Origin: Aselliscus stoliczkanus
Lineage: Eukaryota; Chordata; Mammalia; Chiroptera; Hipposideridae
Reading direction: 5' to 3'
DNA: 64,000 nt
NCBI GenBank assembly: GCA_033961575.1
Contig: CM066728.1
Location: forward strand, 108,146,852 to 108,210,851
Positions 46,863 through 58,090 of this stretch are shown piece after piece. The position numbers and the translations under genes were made by a program. The notes beneath the pieces are model-generated. The model worked only from the letters and a program-made list of their open reading frames with translations, was not told the DNA's origin and did not search any database. The first letter of the stretch is position 1. Each line of letters begins with the position of its first letter.

Positions 46863-49800
46863 TGATCAAAATTATAGTTACTATTTTATTTTTCCAACAT
46901 GGAATTTATGACAATTCTTAGTGAGTAAAACTCTTTCTGAAATAAACTATCATAAGGCTATCAAATAGTTAACACTGAAATCCACTCAGAAAAATTTAGT
47001 TAATTTCAGATACGCATCTACATTTTAAAACTTGGTTTTATCCTGCTCCATTCCCTGCATCAACCCAAAGAATGCCAGTGTGTGTGTGGGTGTGTGTGGG
47101 TGTGTGTGTCCCTGTCATCTAGATAAATGCACATTATTTCAGTTTTCCTGCCCAAATTTACAGGAAAGGGTGCAGCTCATTCTAAGCTGAAGTGCGGCTC
47201 ATTCATCTTCCAGGGAACTTACTGTCTTTTATCTTTGCCAGGAAGTTCAAAAGATTTGCCTGCAAGGCTTTGAAAAACAAAACATTAAATGTGTTGGTGT
47301 TTGTTATTTCAACTTAGTACAGCCCAGGCTAGAACATCTGGCATTTTCTCTGTGAGGGCAGTCCAAAAAGCAGGACCTCTGGGGCGACCTCCCCAAAAAA
47401 GTGATGTGAGAGTGAGGTGTCTTGCAATGGACTGCTGGTTTTTGCTTGTTTGTTTCTTTTTAAACTTCCTTTGATAGAGAAATTGAACTGGTGGGGAAGA
47501 AAGGTCAGACAAGCCTGAAGAACAGAGGGTGTGAGGAGAGGAAGTGCTGGGGCCGCCGGGAGAAAGTGTTTGAAAGTGAATTTCACACAGTCCACGTTTA
47601 CAGTCCACACATGCCCTATTCATCCTGCCTGTTCCAGTTGTACCTCAGTTACTGAGTCTCCATGATGAAGCTGGTTTAGAGGCAGGACACACCATTTTCC
47701 GCCCTGCACAGACGTCCTGGTGCCTGGAAGAGCAGAAGAGCTTTGAAGGTCAGCCAAGGTCCATGCTCCTAATGCAGTACCTTTATTTGGTTGGCAAATA
47801 GCAGAATCTGCACATTTTCTAGCAGAGAAATGATGCTGGTAACATCTCCCACGTGGAAACTTGTCACATCACATCATATCAATTGCTGCCGGGCTGCCTG
47901 TCATGTCAGATGTCCCAACTGTGCTATGTTTTGACACAGCGTAGAACAAAATGCCTGTGTGGTGTCTTTGTTATTCCAACTGAAGGAAACAGATTCAAAT
48001 TCATGCACAACTTTTTGCTATTTTTGCCACAGTCATCTTAACTTGGAACTACTGTCTACTTTGCATGATTTATACAGTGAACACTTAGCTCTGAATATGA
48101 AAATGAGAGTCCCCTCTTTGACGACACTCGTAGATTTCAGGGAAGTTAATGGTTGGTAAAGTAAAAGAGAACGTTCTCGAAGGAAGTCTTAGATTGCCAG
48201 GATGGGATGGGAGATCTGCTAAGAGGGCTGCCCTGGGGAAGAGGAAGGGCGCTGTGTTAGGCGTCGTCACATAAGCTTTTATCTAAATTAAGGAGCCTCC
48301 GGCTTCCGTCCTGGGTCCCCGTCTCCTCACATAACACTTTCCTATGTACAGATGCCTTTCCCCCTGCCTGCCTGCAGCATCTGTCTCTGCTCCTCCGACC
48401 TCCCTGGACGCCCATCCTGCCCCTGACCAGCAGGGTCTTTGTGCCAAGTCACAGCCATCTCTGTCCACGGGAGTGACGAATCTGTGTCACCAGTAAGAAC
48501 AAAGTTCCCTAAAACAACAGGCAGCTCTGTGAACAGGTCTGGGCGGCGGGGGCAGGTGGGGGGAGTGCAGCTGAGAAAGAAGTGGGGAATCTGATGCTGA
48601 AGACAAGGTTCTCCAGGGCACAGGTTGCCTTTCATCTTTGGAAGAACAGCAATTCAGCTCCACGAGAAAAAGAAAACCATCCAGGAAGACTGATTGAAAA
48701 CAAGAAAAATTGTTGGTACTTATGACAGCTTTTTTTTTTTTTGTAAGTCTGGGATGAAAGAGAAGAACTTTCTAGAAGAAAAGAAGATGCACTGACCATT
48801 GAGGTCCTCCCGAGCTGACTGTGTGAATCCCAGGTTCCTAGCCTACAGATGGAGGCAGCTCTGCTCCTTCGTCTCCCTGCAAATATCCTGTTGTTTGCAG
48901 CCTTGGTTCAAACGAATCCAAGTGTAGTTTGTATGTAGCTTCTTAAAAGGCCCTGGTGTGCCCTGCTCTGTGTACAGTTAGGGAAGAGGAGCCATCACAC
49001 CTGTGACTTCCCTGTGACAACCTGCCTGTCTCCTACCCTCGGCACAGGCTGCCCTCTAGGGGAAAGGACTGAGGAGCTACTCCTGACAGCCGTCTGCAGC
49101 TGTGTCTGCAGATCTCAGGGTGTTCCCAGGTCCCTGCTGCAGACACCCTCAAAGGAAAACCAAAATGACAACAAAACAAAACAAAACAGGAATGACCTTC
49201 ACACATCCCAGTCTTCCTACAGGAATTCAAACTCCAGGTTAGTCAATATTTCACTTACCATAATATTCTATTGAATGAAACAAAATGGTTGCGGGTTCTT
49301 TATCTTAATACAGAAAACTTTACTTTCAAAAGATTCTTAATGTTCAGACAAAATATGTTCTCAAATATTTCCCCAACTCCGACTACCATAACAGAAAAGG
49401 GCGCCTTGAAATCCAACCAAACGGATGCTCGCTGGTGTGTCTTCCTGCCACAGGGCAAGGTACCTAGCCCATCTCTTACATAGCAGGTGCTTCAAATTGT
49501 AAAACTCTTACTTTTATGACTAAAACCTGCATGTGCCATGATTGAAGCCTGGGTACAGAAATGCGTGCTAGAACATAAACACCTGCATTAGTGTTTAGCC
49601 TATTTTGGTTCTGTGTTTGCTTAAAAAAGAATTCTGCAGGTGTCTGGTCCCTGAGACAAACATCCTGGCTAGAAGCAGGACTTGGCCAAGTTTATAGAAA
49701 TAGTCACGAGAGAGAGCAATTTTCAAAAAGAACACATCCCAACGTTACCAAATGCTACTGTTTTCTTTTATAGGCAACAAGGACATTCTATTGTGTAGAG

Positions 49801-50217
49801 TTTGTATTTATGGGGTTATTAAAACATATATGGGCCTTTAAACATTGCACTTAGGTCCAATTTATGGCCCCAACAAGAAAACACATTTTGTATAATGTGG
49901 CTGACATTGGAAGCTCTTCAAATCTATAATTCAGTATAGGCCAGCAACACAGGATTTTGGACATAGGAGATTATTAGATTTAAATAATAATAATTCATAG
50001 ATTCTTTTGTGAAAAAATAAAAAGGTTGAAAGTCTTATAATTAGGGAATCTAATTGGTTTCTAAAAAGGCAAGTGTTTCTCCAACCAGAAGTTTGAGGGT
50101 TTAGTGCAGGCTGAGCCGTGAGGCAGACCCAGCTCACCACCTGGGCTGGCATGTCTAAGAAATGGGATTATCACAAACCTAAAGTGAAAATTATTTTTGT
50201 TATTATTGTTTTAACCA
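46863..50217. other. Long unrecognised stretch
   Basis: No gene is seen. Minor items are a TGTGTGGG-type repeat at 47078-47110, a (T)14 run near 48730 and an (AAAAC)n run at 49167-49188. A GC-richer segment at 48290-48660 has featureless frames on the minus strand. Confidence 0.45.
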
Positions 50218-50600
50218 AATTGGAATTTTATTTTATTTTTTAAAGATTTTATTGGGGAATTAGGGGAGGGGAACACACAAGTTGCTGTCCTTTTGTTCTT
50301 CAGTCTAGCTGTGGAGAACATGGCTTCACTGGCCCATGTTGGTATTGTGATCATTGCGCTCTTCCAGGGTGAGGCAGATCAGTCACTGGCCATTGGACGG
50401 CCGCTTACGGTGGTTTTTGGCAGCTCAAGCTGGCCGCTCATAGCAGCCCAGTCCAGGTCGAGCTGTTGTTCACCATCTTAGCTGTAGAGGGCACTGGCCC
50501 ACGTGGGAACTGAACCAGAGGCCCTGCTGCTCAGAGGTCGCACTCCCAAGCCAACTCTTAACCAACTGTGCCACTTGGCTGGCCCCCAGTTGGAACTTTA
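50218..50600 (-). mobile_element. Full-length long-form SINE, copy 6 (older)
   Basis: The + strand shows the complement of the long SINE: AAAGATTTTATTGGGG (tail with AATAAAATCTTT), GTTGCTGTCCTTTTGTTCTT, CTAGCTGTGGAGAACATGGC, the body, then TAGCTGTAGAGGGCACTGGC at the short/long divergence point, a diverged B-box CTGAACCAGAGGCC and GCCACTTGGCTGGCCCC. Target duplications AATTGGAATTTTA (50218-50230) and AGTTGGAACTTTA (50588-50600) differ at two of 13 sites, and the head is more diverged than in copy 4, so this insertion is older. Confidence 0.9.
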
Positions 50601-51913
50601 GATGCCATCAGCTGACGTTCTAGGAACCATGAGCACCTTCCCCTTTTGCTTTGCCTTTCTAATCAGTAGGTTCAATTGATCCAGGATTTCAGTGAAAACT
50701 TCTTCTACTGTATTACTGAATCATTTTTCTGTGCATTGGGGAAGCACATTTTTTCATTCGGGCTTCCTTATACCTTATCTCTAAATCTCTTCTCTCTGAT
50801 TAGCTTGAATTCTGGTTTTTGGTTGTTTTCCTGTTTGCATTCACTGTGCATGTCTGGGGATATTCTTTGGCTGAGGGCACCAGAGTGTCTGACATTTCCT
50901 GTGTCCCCTGTCCCCTGTCCCTGTCCCCAAGCCAACCTGCTCATTTGCTGAGCATTGCATGGGCCCAGTGCCTCTGCAGAGCACCCCCAACTGCACCTCT
51001 TTCTTGAACCACACCAGCTGCTTTTAGCCTGTATACTTTTGCTCAAGCCCTACGATGCATGGCCCCTGCCTCCTGGAAAACAGCAGCCCCTCTGTATGTG
51101 CACACAGATGGTCACCACCAAGGGCCAAGGGCCTAGAAGTCCAGCCTTCCAGCCTCTCACCTCATGCTTATGTGGTGAAGCCAACCACACAATTTTAGAA
51201 GACCACCTTTCCTAATATTGACTTAGACAAATTTCCACAATCAGAAACAACTGCACACTCACTCAAGTTCAAAGCCAAACTTCCTTCCCTGCTCCCAACA
51301 GGAACATCAGTCACTGCACAGGATGGTCAGGGGCTCTTGTTCGCAGGTTTGACTACAAAGACCACAAACTTGGCATGTGTCCCATGCTATTCTTCAATGG
51401 AGGATTAATTTTTAATGGCCATAATAAAGTGAGATGAGATAGGTTTGGTAGATAGCCATGGTATACACCCATCTTTGTCATGGCTTCATCTTGTAGGATG
51501 TAGTACAGACATGCCAAGGACGAACACTCACTGTACACAAGACTAAATCTGAGAGGCCATCAAAACAAACTCCACCTTGAACTTGTAATTCTCCCTTGTA
51601 AGTAGTAAAACTCCAATTAGAAGCTGCATTTTAATCGGTAGTTTTATTCTCGGCACCAAATAGCTAGAGCCTTTGGGTCTTCTTAGAAAGTTTCCCTCTA
51701 GAAATAAATCAAGCAAAGTTAAACCAAATACCTATGGCAAATTTACTTTTTATAATTCAATTTCACTTCATTTTTCTGAAAGTGTTGAGGGAGAAGCACA
51801 CATGGTACCCCTTCAGTTTCGGGACCATGAATGGACCACTCACTTTTCTGGGCCTAGCACCTGGCACGGTGTCTGACTCATATGGCACATTCAATAGACA
51901 TGCTTTAATGCAA
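50601..51913. other. No recognised features
   Basis: No gene, RNA or repeat family is supported. The 86-92-codon frames near 50.7-51.2 kb overlap one another and have no motif. Confidence 0.45.
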
Positions 51914-52424
51914 AGTGCATTTCCTGATGACTACTTTTTATATACCTTTTCGGTATTTGCATGTCTTTGAAGAAATGTTTATTCAAATCTTTAGCCCATT
52001 TTTAAAATCAGGTTATTAGATTTTTTTTTTACTACTGAGTTATAGGAGGTCCTTCTATATTTTGGAAATTGACCCCATGTAAGTTTTGGGTTTGCAAATA
52101 TTTTCTCCCATTCTGTAGATTCTCTTTTCATTCTGTTATTGTTTCCTTCGCTATGGAGAGCTTTTTAGTTTGACATAGTTCCCCATTTTGCCTGTGCTTT
52201 TGGTATCGTATCCATGAAATCACCACTAAGACCAACGTCATGAAGATTCCCCCCTATATTTTCTTCTAGGAAATTTACAGTCTCAGGTCTTAACAATGAG
52301 ATACTACCTGACTTCTGTCAGGATGGCTATTACAAAAAAAAAAAAAAAAATTGAAAAAAAGACAAGTTCTAGCAACGATAGGGAGAAACTGGAACGCTTG
52401 TACGCTGTTACTGGGAGTGTCACA
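51914..52424. mobile_element. LINE-1 ORF2 end with internal inversion (twin priming)
   Basis: From 51914 to about 52293 the + strand is the complement of L1 ORF2 ('CAAAGTGCATTTCCTGATGA', 'AAATCTTTAGCCCATTTTTA', 'GCAAATATTTTCTCCCATTC', 'TTCTTCTAGGAAATTTACAG'). From about 52294 to 52424 it is L1 in the sense direction ('CAATGAGATACTACCTGACT', 'CTGTCAGGATGGCTATTAC', 'AGGGAGAAACTGGAACGCTT'). In the L1 consensus the first piece ends with GGGAAATGCA and the second begins only about a dozen bases later, so this is one element whose 5' part is inverted. An (A)17 expansion sits inside the sense part at 52335-52351. No poly(A) end remains, because an LTR fragment follows directly. Confidence 0.78.
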
Positions 52425-52498
52425 TTCTCCGATACTGAGAGTTAGGACTTTACTGTGTGAATTTGGGGTGGGGGTAGGGACACAATTTAACCCATAAT
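52425..52498 (-). mobile_element. MaLR LTR end fragment, antisense
   Basis: 'CACATTCTCCGATACTGAGA', 'GTTAGGACTTTACTGTGTGA', 'GACACAATTTAACCCATAAT' match the complement of the first 75 bp of an MLT1-type LTR (idealised complement: GGTACTGGGGGTTAGGACTTCAACATATGAATTTGGGGGGACACAATTCAACCCATAACA). Only this end is present, joined directly to the L1. Confidence 0.6.
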
Positions 52499-53016
52499 AC
52501 CTACTAACATAATAATTTCTAAAATTCTCAGTACATACATTTTCTTTGTGTGTATCACTCGTTATATAGATATCCGAAAAATAAATCCACTCATTTGAAT
52601 ATGATCAAAATAGAACTGAACATCTCAGGAAATTACTATAATTGTTTTCCCCACACAGAACTACAGTCTGCTGTGATGGGACTATGCACAGTTCTCCCTA
52701 ATTTTCATAGGATAATCGCAAGTGTTTAAGTATGGAAACTGTTTTTGAAATTCTCGTAGAACTGATTTTGCCACGCATGTTGTCTTTTCTCAGTATTTAT
52801 AAGCACAGTATCATATTCCTTATTTATACCTTCTTAGTTCAGGCAAGGGTAGCATGCCCTAAGTTGTATGCTCTAAAAGCATCACAAATACACAGCAGTG
52901 CTTCAAGAACATGGAATGTATATGGATGGTACACACCAAGAATCAGGATTTTACCCAAATGTGAAAAAATACTGAATTTCTGTAAAAATATAAATAGAAT
53001 GCACTACAGAAAAATA
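52499..53016. other. AT-rich DNA, nothing recognised
   Basis: No gene or repeat family is supported. A 104-codon frame at 52732-53046 (+) runs into the AT repeat and has no recognisable motif. Confidence 0.45.
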
Positions 53017-53100
53017 TACATATATATATTTATATATATATTATAGATATATAATATATACATTTTATATATATATTATAGATATATATTTATATATATT

Positions 53101-53150
<50 letters not shown>
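53017..53150. repeat. (TA)n-rich tract merging into (GATA)n
   Basis: About 80 bp of TATATA with three 'ATTATAGATATAT'-like units (about 53038, 53076, 53096) passes into roughly 12 uninterrupted GATA tetramers up to 53150. The GATAs look like an expansion of the ATAGATAT motif present in the preceding units. Confidence 0.92.
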
Positions 53151-53289
53151 TTCCCCCATTGGCTTCATTCTACATAATAATTTAAAATATAGTTGTATAG
53201 TTGTATACATTTATTGTTTGAAGAAGTAGTTGATTTATTACTTGTATTTTATGTTACACAGATGATTACATTTATTTTGTTCATTTCTT

Positions 53290-53421
53290 CTGGGTTTATT
53301 TTTTTTTAATTTTTTTTTGAGGACAGTGTCACTGGCCCTCATATATGGGACTGAACCTGGGCCGCTGGCTTCCCAAACCAGCGTTTAACTACCGCGCCAC
53401 TCGGCTGGCCCCTGGGTTTAT
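53290..53421 (-). mobile_element. Short SINE, copy 7
   Basis: The complement of about 53319-53411 is the short SINE (+ strand GAGGACAGTGTCACTGGCCC, GGGACTGAACCTGGGCCGCT, CACTCGGCTGGCC) with an A/T-rich tail complement TTTATTTTTTTTTAATTTTTTTT. The direct repeats CTGGGTTTAT lie at 53290-53299 and 53412-53421. Several substitutions compared with copies 3 and 5 indicate moderate age. Confidence 0.88.
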
Positions 53422-53756
53422 ATTTTTTAAAAAAAGATTGAAAAAGATACATGTCACTGACAAGATGTCTGCAGCTCTATCTATATTTCCATGTATAGTT
53501 AAAAAGGAAAAAAAAAAATCTTTAAAGCTAAGAAGAAAATATTCGTACAGTACAGTTTTTTGTTAGAAATAAATATATTTCTAATATATATTATTATATA
53601 TATTAGGAATGTATTAATATATTCAACAAGCAGATAAAGTCAGAAATAAAGAGATTATGTAAAGTAATTGAACTTTGGTAAATTGAATGGGGTAGATGGA
53701 AACCCAAGGAGGAAATGGAGAAGCGGACCAGTGGAATAAAGAGCTTTTCCAACTCT

Positions 53757-53779
53757 TTCTCTCTCTGTCTCTGTCTCTG

Positions 53780-53834
<55 letters not shown>
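53757..53834. repeat. (CTCTGT)n / (CT)n pyrimidine repeat
   Basis: CT-rich DNA: TCTCTCTGTCTCTGTCTCTG.. units (about five CTCTGT hexamers) followed by about 18 pure CT dinucleotides. Frames of 75-88 codons crossing it (Ser/Leu or Arg/Glu/Asp repeats) are artefacts. Confidence 0.95.
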
Positions 53835-53837
<3 letters not shown>

Positions 53838-54649
53838 AGCTGAGGTTACCCTTAAACACAGGAATAAGTATATTAGGTTTAAGTGGCAAATCATATTTGG
53901 TCAGACAAATGAAATATGTGTAGACAATGGATAAGGGCAGAGTAGGAACAGATAAGGCAACACAGATTTCCCAGAGACAAAATACAGCAAGTCGAAATCA
54001 GTTTCATTTCATTTTTAAACTTCCTTTGATATAAATAGAGAATTAGAGCTCAGAAGCAACAGCAAAAATCCAAGTTCATGTATGAGTTTTAATTACAAAA
54101 TGCATTTAGGAGCAGTATTACTTATTTCATTATTAGGAAAAGAAAACATAAGGAAGTTGGAAGGAGCTATTTTGCTTCCTCTGACTTTCCTTTCACTCTA
54201 ATCACCCAGTGATTTTTTTTAATAAAAATTAAACAATATAAAGTAAAAGAAAATGTCTTGACGAATAATGAAGGAATGAATTCATTGTGAGTAACTGCAG
54301 CCTTTTACTGAAAACTAGGCTGTCCCTTCTCCTCAGGGCCTGGAGGTGTGAGGCTGCAATTCCATGTGCAAGGCAGGCCCGTCATGGTCCAACCCCGACG
54401 GCCTCACTGGGCTCGCCTGAGGACCCTGGACACCAGCTTGTCACCCCAGGTTAGTGACGGCAGCGGGAAGAGAAACCTTTCCCGAGGCTGGTGAGAGCTG
54501 TTTTGACATGTGAAGCCAGAGGTCCTGAGTCCCCTCAGACAGGCTCGTAACTTTGTGTCCTCATCTGAAACTTGGTATAATCATAAGATCTGCTCTTCAT
54601 CTGTGCCTGGAGTCCAGGGAGACCAGGCGTGCAGGACAAAGCGTGTGCT
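53835..54649. other. No recognised features
   Basis: No gene is seen. A weak MIR-like phrase 'TTTGTGTCCTCATCTGAAAC' near 54552 may be a tiny MIR relic (compare CAGTTTCCTCATCTGTAAAA), too short to call. Confidence 0.45.
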
Positions 54650-55148
54650 GCTGCATTAGAGTCTCCAGAGAAACAGAACCAACAGGGCTTGGAGCTACGT
54701 AAGGGGAGATTTAAGGAATGGGGTCACAGGGGCATGGAGGCCGGAAGTCCCGCCATCTGCTGTCTGCAAGGTGGAGAACCAGGCAAGCCTGTGGTCCTTC
54801 AGCCCAAGTCCACAGGCCTGAGAGCCAGGGAAAGACTTGGTGTGGGTCCCAACCAGAGCCCATAGGCCTGAGAACCTGGGGACCCATGCAGTAAGGCCTG
54901 GGCTGAGCATGGAGGCTGGAGAAAGACGGGCACCTATGACTGAGGGCAGGAGAAGACGGATGTCCGGCTGGACACGGAGGGTGAATCATCTGCCTTTTGG
55001 TTCCAGTTGGACTAGCAGAGGACTGGATGGTGCCCACTCACACTGGTGAGGACCATCCCATCACCAGTCAACTGAGCCAATGGCTTATCTCTTCCGGAAA
55101 CACCCTCACAAACACACCCAGAAATAACCAGTCATCTGGTTATTGTGA
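54650..55148 (-). mobile_element. MLT2-type ERVL solo LTR, antisense
   Basis: The + strand opens 'GCATTAGAGTCTCCAGAGAA', 'ACAGAACCAACAGGG', passes 'GGCATGGAGGCCGGAAGTCC', 'CATCTGCTGTCTGCAAGGTG', repeated 'GGCCTGAGA..CC' units, 'ATCTCTTCCGGAAACACCCT', 'CACAAACACACCCAGAAATA', and fades out at about 55148. This is the complement of an MLT2 LTR, the LTR group of the ERVL endogenous retroviruses. It is close to full length, with no retroviral coding sequence beside it, so it is probably a solo LTR. The 78-, 71- and 108-codon frames through it are not genes. Confidence 0.75.
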
Positions 55149-57462
55149 TGCAAGCCACGATACAAATATATTGTACATCTGAAAATTGCAGCCAGCATCT
55201 GTCAAGCAATACAACCTGTAGGCGCTTCCGTGCAGCCGACCTCATCGCCGCTTTCCTATCTGTGTGCAACGTGGGGCACGTTTCTGATTGCGTCCTAACT
55301 GTAAATGAGAAAGAGTCTCCACGAAGGGACATGGTCCCTCCTACTCTCCTGTTTCAAACCCCCCACCCGCCAGCAGCATTTACTGTTCCCCAATTATCCA
55401 AAAATCGATTTTATGCATTCTGGCCTGAGGGAGCAAACCTGCAGAACAATAAGAAGAAATTGATACTTTTAAATAAGAAGAGCAGGACTAACTATGCATT
55501 ACGGGGTCGTTAAAGGTATTTTTTCTGAACATTAAATACTTTGCAGGTAATTAGTTGCCGTGAAATGTGGAAAATGTCAACACATGCCATATGATACTAG
55601 AAAGAGAGTGCATACACACATAAAAATCATGATTTCTGGTACATGGCACTAATTTAAGGAAATATGAGAATGCATGCTTAATTACAGACCTAGAAGTTCC
55701 TTTCCCTTAAAGTCCCTAAACCATAATAATGTGATTTATTTTTCATTTTTCTTGCTGCCTAAACACCTTTAAAAATTTAATCTCTGTGGGTTTTTCAGAA
55801 GATGAATTGCTTGGGCAGTGGACTTGGACGAGGAAAATGAGCCCCTCACTTTTTCTGGCTATATTTCATTTCTACCTGGATTGCCACTGACACCTGCCCC
55901 TTTCAATAACCACTGAAAATTAATTACTGAGTCCCCCACATCACAGGTCTGAGTTTCCGGTCTGGGCCTACCGTAGTTCGCTAAAGGGAACGCAGTGTCC
56001 CCTGAACTTCCACCAGGCCCAAAGGTGAGTGATTTCTTTTTCATCCTCTTCCCACACCCCCTTCAAAAATTGCCCTTCCCACACCACCCTTCAAAAGTGG
56101 ATTAATTTAGAAATTAATCCAAACTCTAGTTCAGAGTCCATTGCTAAAATGCCAAAACTGACAATGCTGCTCAACTCTGTATTCAGTGGTTTGGGAATTG
56201 AAAGGAAACAACGCAATATAAAAGCAAACCTGGGAGGGAGTTCAAGTTTGGGTCTAATTCTCTACTTAGTGTTCAGGTTCCTTTCCAGGGTCCTCATAGC
56301 ACATGTTTTTGAATCTCACTGTGCCCTGATCTGAGCCCTTTGTTGTTTCTGATTCCTTTTCCAACCACAGCTTATAATTAATGTGTCACCCCAACGAGGT
56401 CTAAGGGGTGGGAGGGACCGGAAACAGTGTTGTCTACAGAGAGGGGTCCATCATGTGCCTGAAGAAGCCAAGTGTCAGAAGAGGAGTGGGTCAGTTAGGG
56501 AGATGGAGTCAGAGCCGGGAGAGACATGCCTCACAGGGAAGGTGGAGCTTTGGGTCCATCTTCATTAGAGCAAGCTGACATTACTAGAGGTTGGTACTCA
56601 CCATCCTCCACGGTATATGTCTAAGTGGGCACAGTGGGCATGTCAAATGAGGTAGCTGTCCACCAGCCATCATCCAACAGACATGTTGCCATAATTAGGT
56701 AGATCACTGGCAGGAACACTGGTGCCTTGTTTGTTGTTTGTTCAGTTATTCTCAGAAACTACACAATCTTGGCAACCATGCATGTTGAACAACATGACTC
56801 CCAATGTAATACACGCCTGTACCACAGTCATGATGGGGACCTGGAGAGGACACCTGCCAGTTGAGCACGGAGTCAAAGCTAGTTACGCAGATGCCAGCTG
56901 GTCCCAGCATCCCCCAGCTTTGAAGCCTACAAATACAGTTCCTCTTTCTGCAGCACAGAGGGAATGCAGCCCCCCACATAAGAACTGGCCATTTGGCCAA
57001 AGCGTTAGTGTAAAGCAGATGATGGTGAAGGTGATCAGATAGATGGAGTTAGGGCTTTTCATTTAATGTTTCATTTTCAAACCCATTCGACAAAAGTGCA
57101 TTCCCGTCTCAGTTTGTTTCCTCCAGAGTCAGGTGCTCCGTTGGAATTTGGGGTTCCATTGGAATCACGGATCAGCACCTAGGAAAGGAATGAGAAAGTG
57201 GCAGGACTGGGCAGAGGGAAGAGCTGACCTGCCTGACAGGACAACCAAACCTGCATCACCCTAGAAAGGAACTCTGAGACGAGGAAGACTCGTTAGACCC
57301 CAACCGTGGGCCTGTTCAGTCCAGTGCTGATCAGAGGGGTGGACACACAGAGGGTCACAGCCTTGGAAGCACTGCCTGCAGGGCTGACTCCGGGTCACTC
57401 TGCCACCCACACAGCCAGTAGCTGGGCAGCAAGTCCCTCCTTGAAGGGGGATCTAGGGAGTT
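55149..57462. other. Long stretch without recognised features
   Basis: No gene, RNA or named repeat is supported. A 122-codon + frame at 55145-55513 and a 106-codon frame at 56722-57042 were considered, and neither contains a recognisable motif. Confidence 0.45.
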
Positions 57463-57475
57463 GTATTATTCAGGG

Positions 57476-58024
57476 TTATACCATATTTTTCCACGTATAA
57501 TGTGTACTTTTTACCCAAATTTGTGAGGGAAAAATAAGGATGCGCATTATACATGGGTAGTACTAAATCTGTATCTATATAAATGTTTCTAATTCTTTTA
57601 TTTATGCTTATGAGTTAAAAGTGTAACTCTGGAAATCAATAACGATATCCATATGCAAAATAATACCCTGGAATATGATCATCGGTTTTGTTGAACTTAT
57701 GATGAACTTGCAACAACAAAGAGTTCTTGGCCTTCTATGATCCATAAATATCATAAATTTGTTACCGGTACATAACATTTCTTTTACCTTGTATTTGTTC
57801 TTGTGTCTTGTAGTTATTTGTTACATAAAATTTCTTGTACCATAATATGTTAAAAAAATAAATACTAAAATGCCTTTATAGTACAAAGACAAGTATCTAA
57901 ATATAAACAAATAATAATTTGAATTAAAAAATTTTTAAAAAGATTATTAGCCCGAAAATTTGGGCCAGAAACATGTGTGTGCATTATACACAGGAGTGTA
58001 CTATACATGGCAAAATACAGTATA
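57476..58024. mobile_element. Mariner/Tc1-like non-autonomous element, ~545 bp
   Basis: The left end ACCATATTTTTCCACGTATA and the complement of the right end ACTGTATTTTGCCATGTATA match over about 28 bp as inverted repeats, and TA dinucleotides flank the element, as expected for the mariner/Tc1 superfamily. Each end has an inner second copy of the 'GCATTATACATGGG' / 'GCATTATACACAGG' word plus a CCCAAATTTGTG / CCCGAAAATTTGGGCC segment, so the inverted repeats continue loosely to about 80 bp. The AT-rich interior has no transposase frame. I do not recognise a named family. Confidence 0.65.
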
Positions 58025-58034
58025 TCATTAATTA

Positions 58035-58036
<2 letters not shown>

Positions 58037-58071
<35 letters not shown>
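58037..58071. repeat. (AC)n microsatellite
   Basis: About 17 uninterrupted AC dinucleotides, just outside the right end of the mariner-like element. Confidence 0.95.
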
Positions 58072-58074
<3 letters not shown>

Positions 58075-58090
58075 GAGCCCATTGCTAAAA

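Noticed and set aside
53655..53923. Arg/Glu/Asp- or Ser/Leu-repeat proteins
   Set aside because: They are six-frame readings of the CT/CTCTGT microsatellite.
54629..55049. Short open frames of 70-108 codons as exons
   Set aside because: They lie inside an antisense MLT2 LTR and have no conserved protein pattern.
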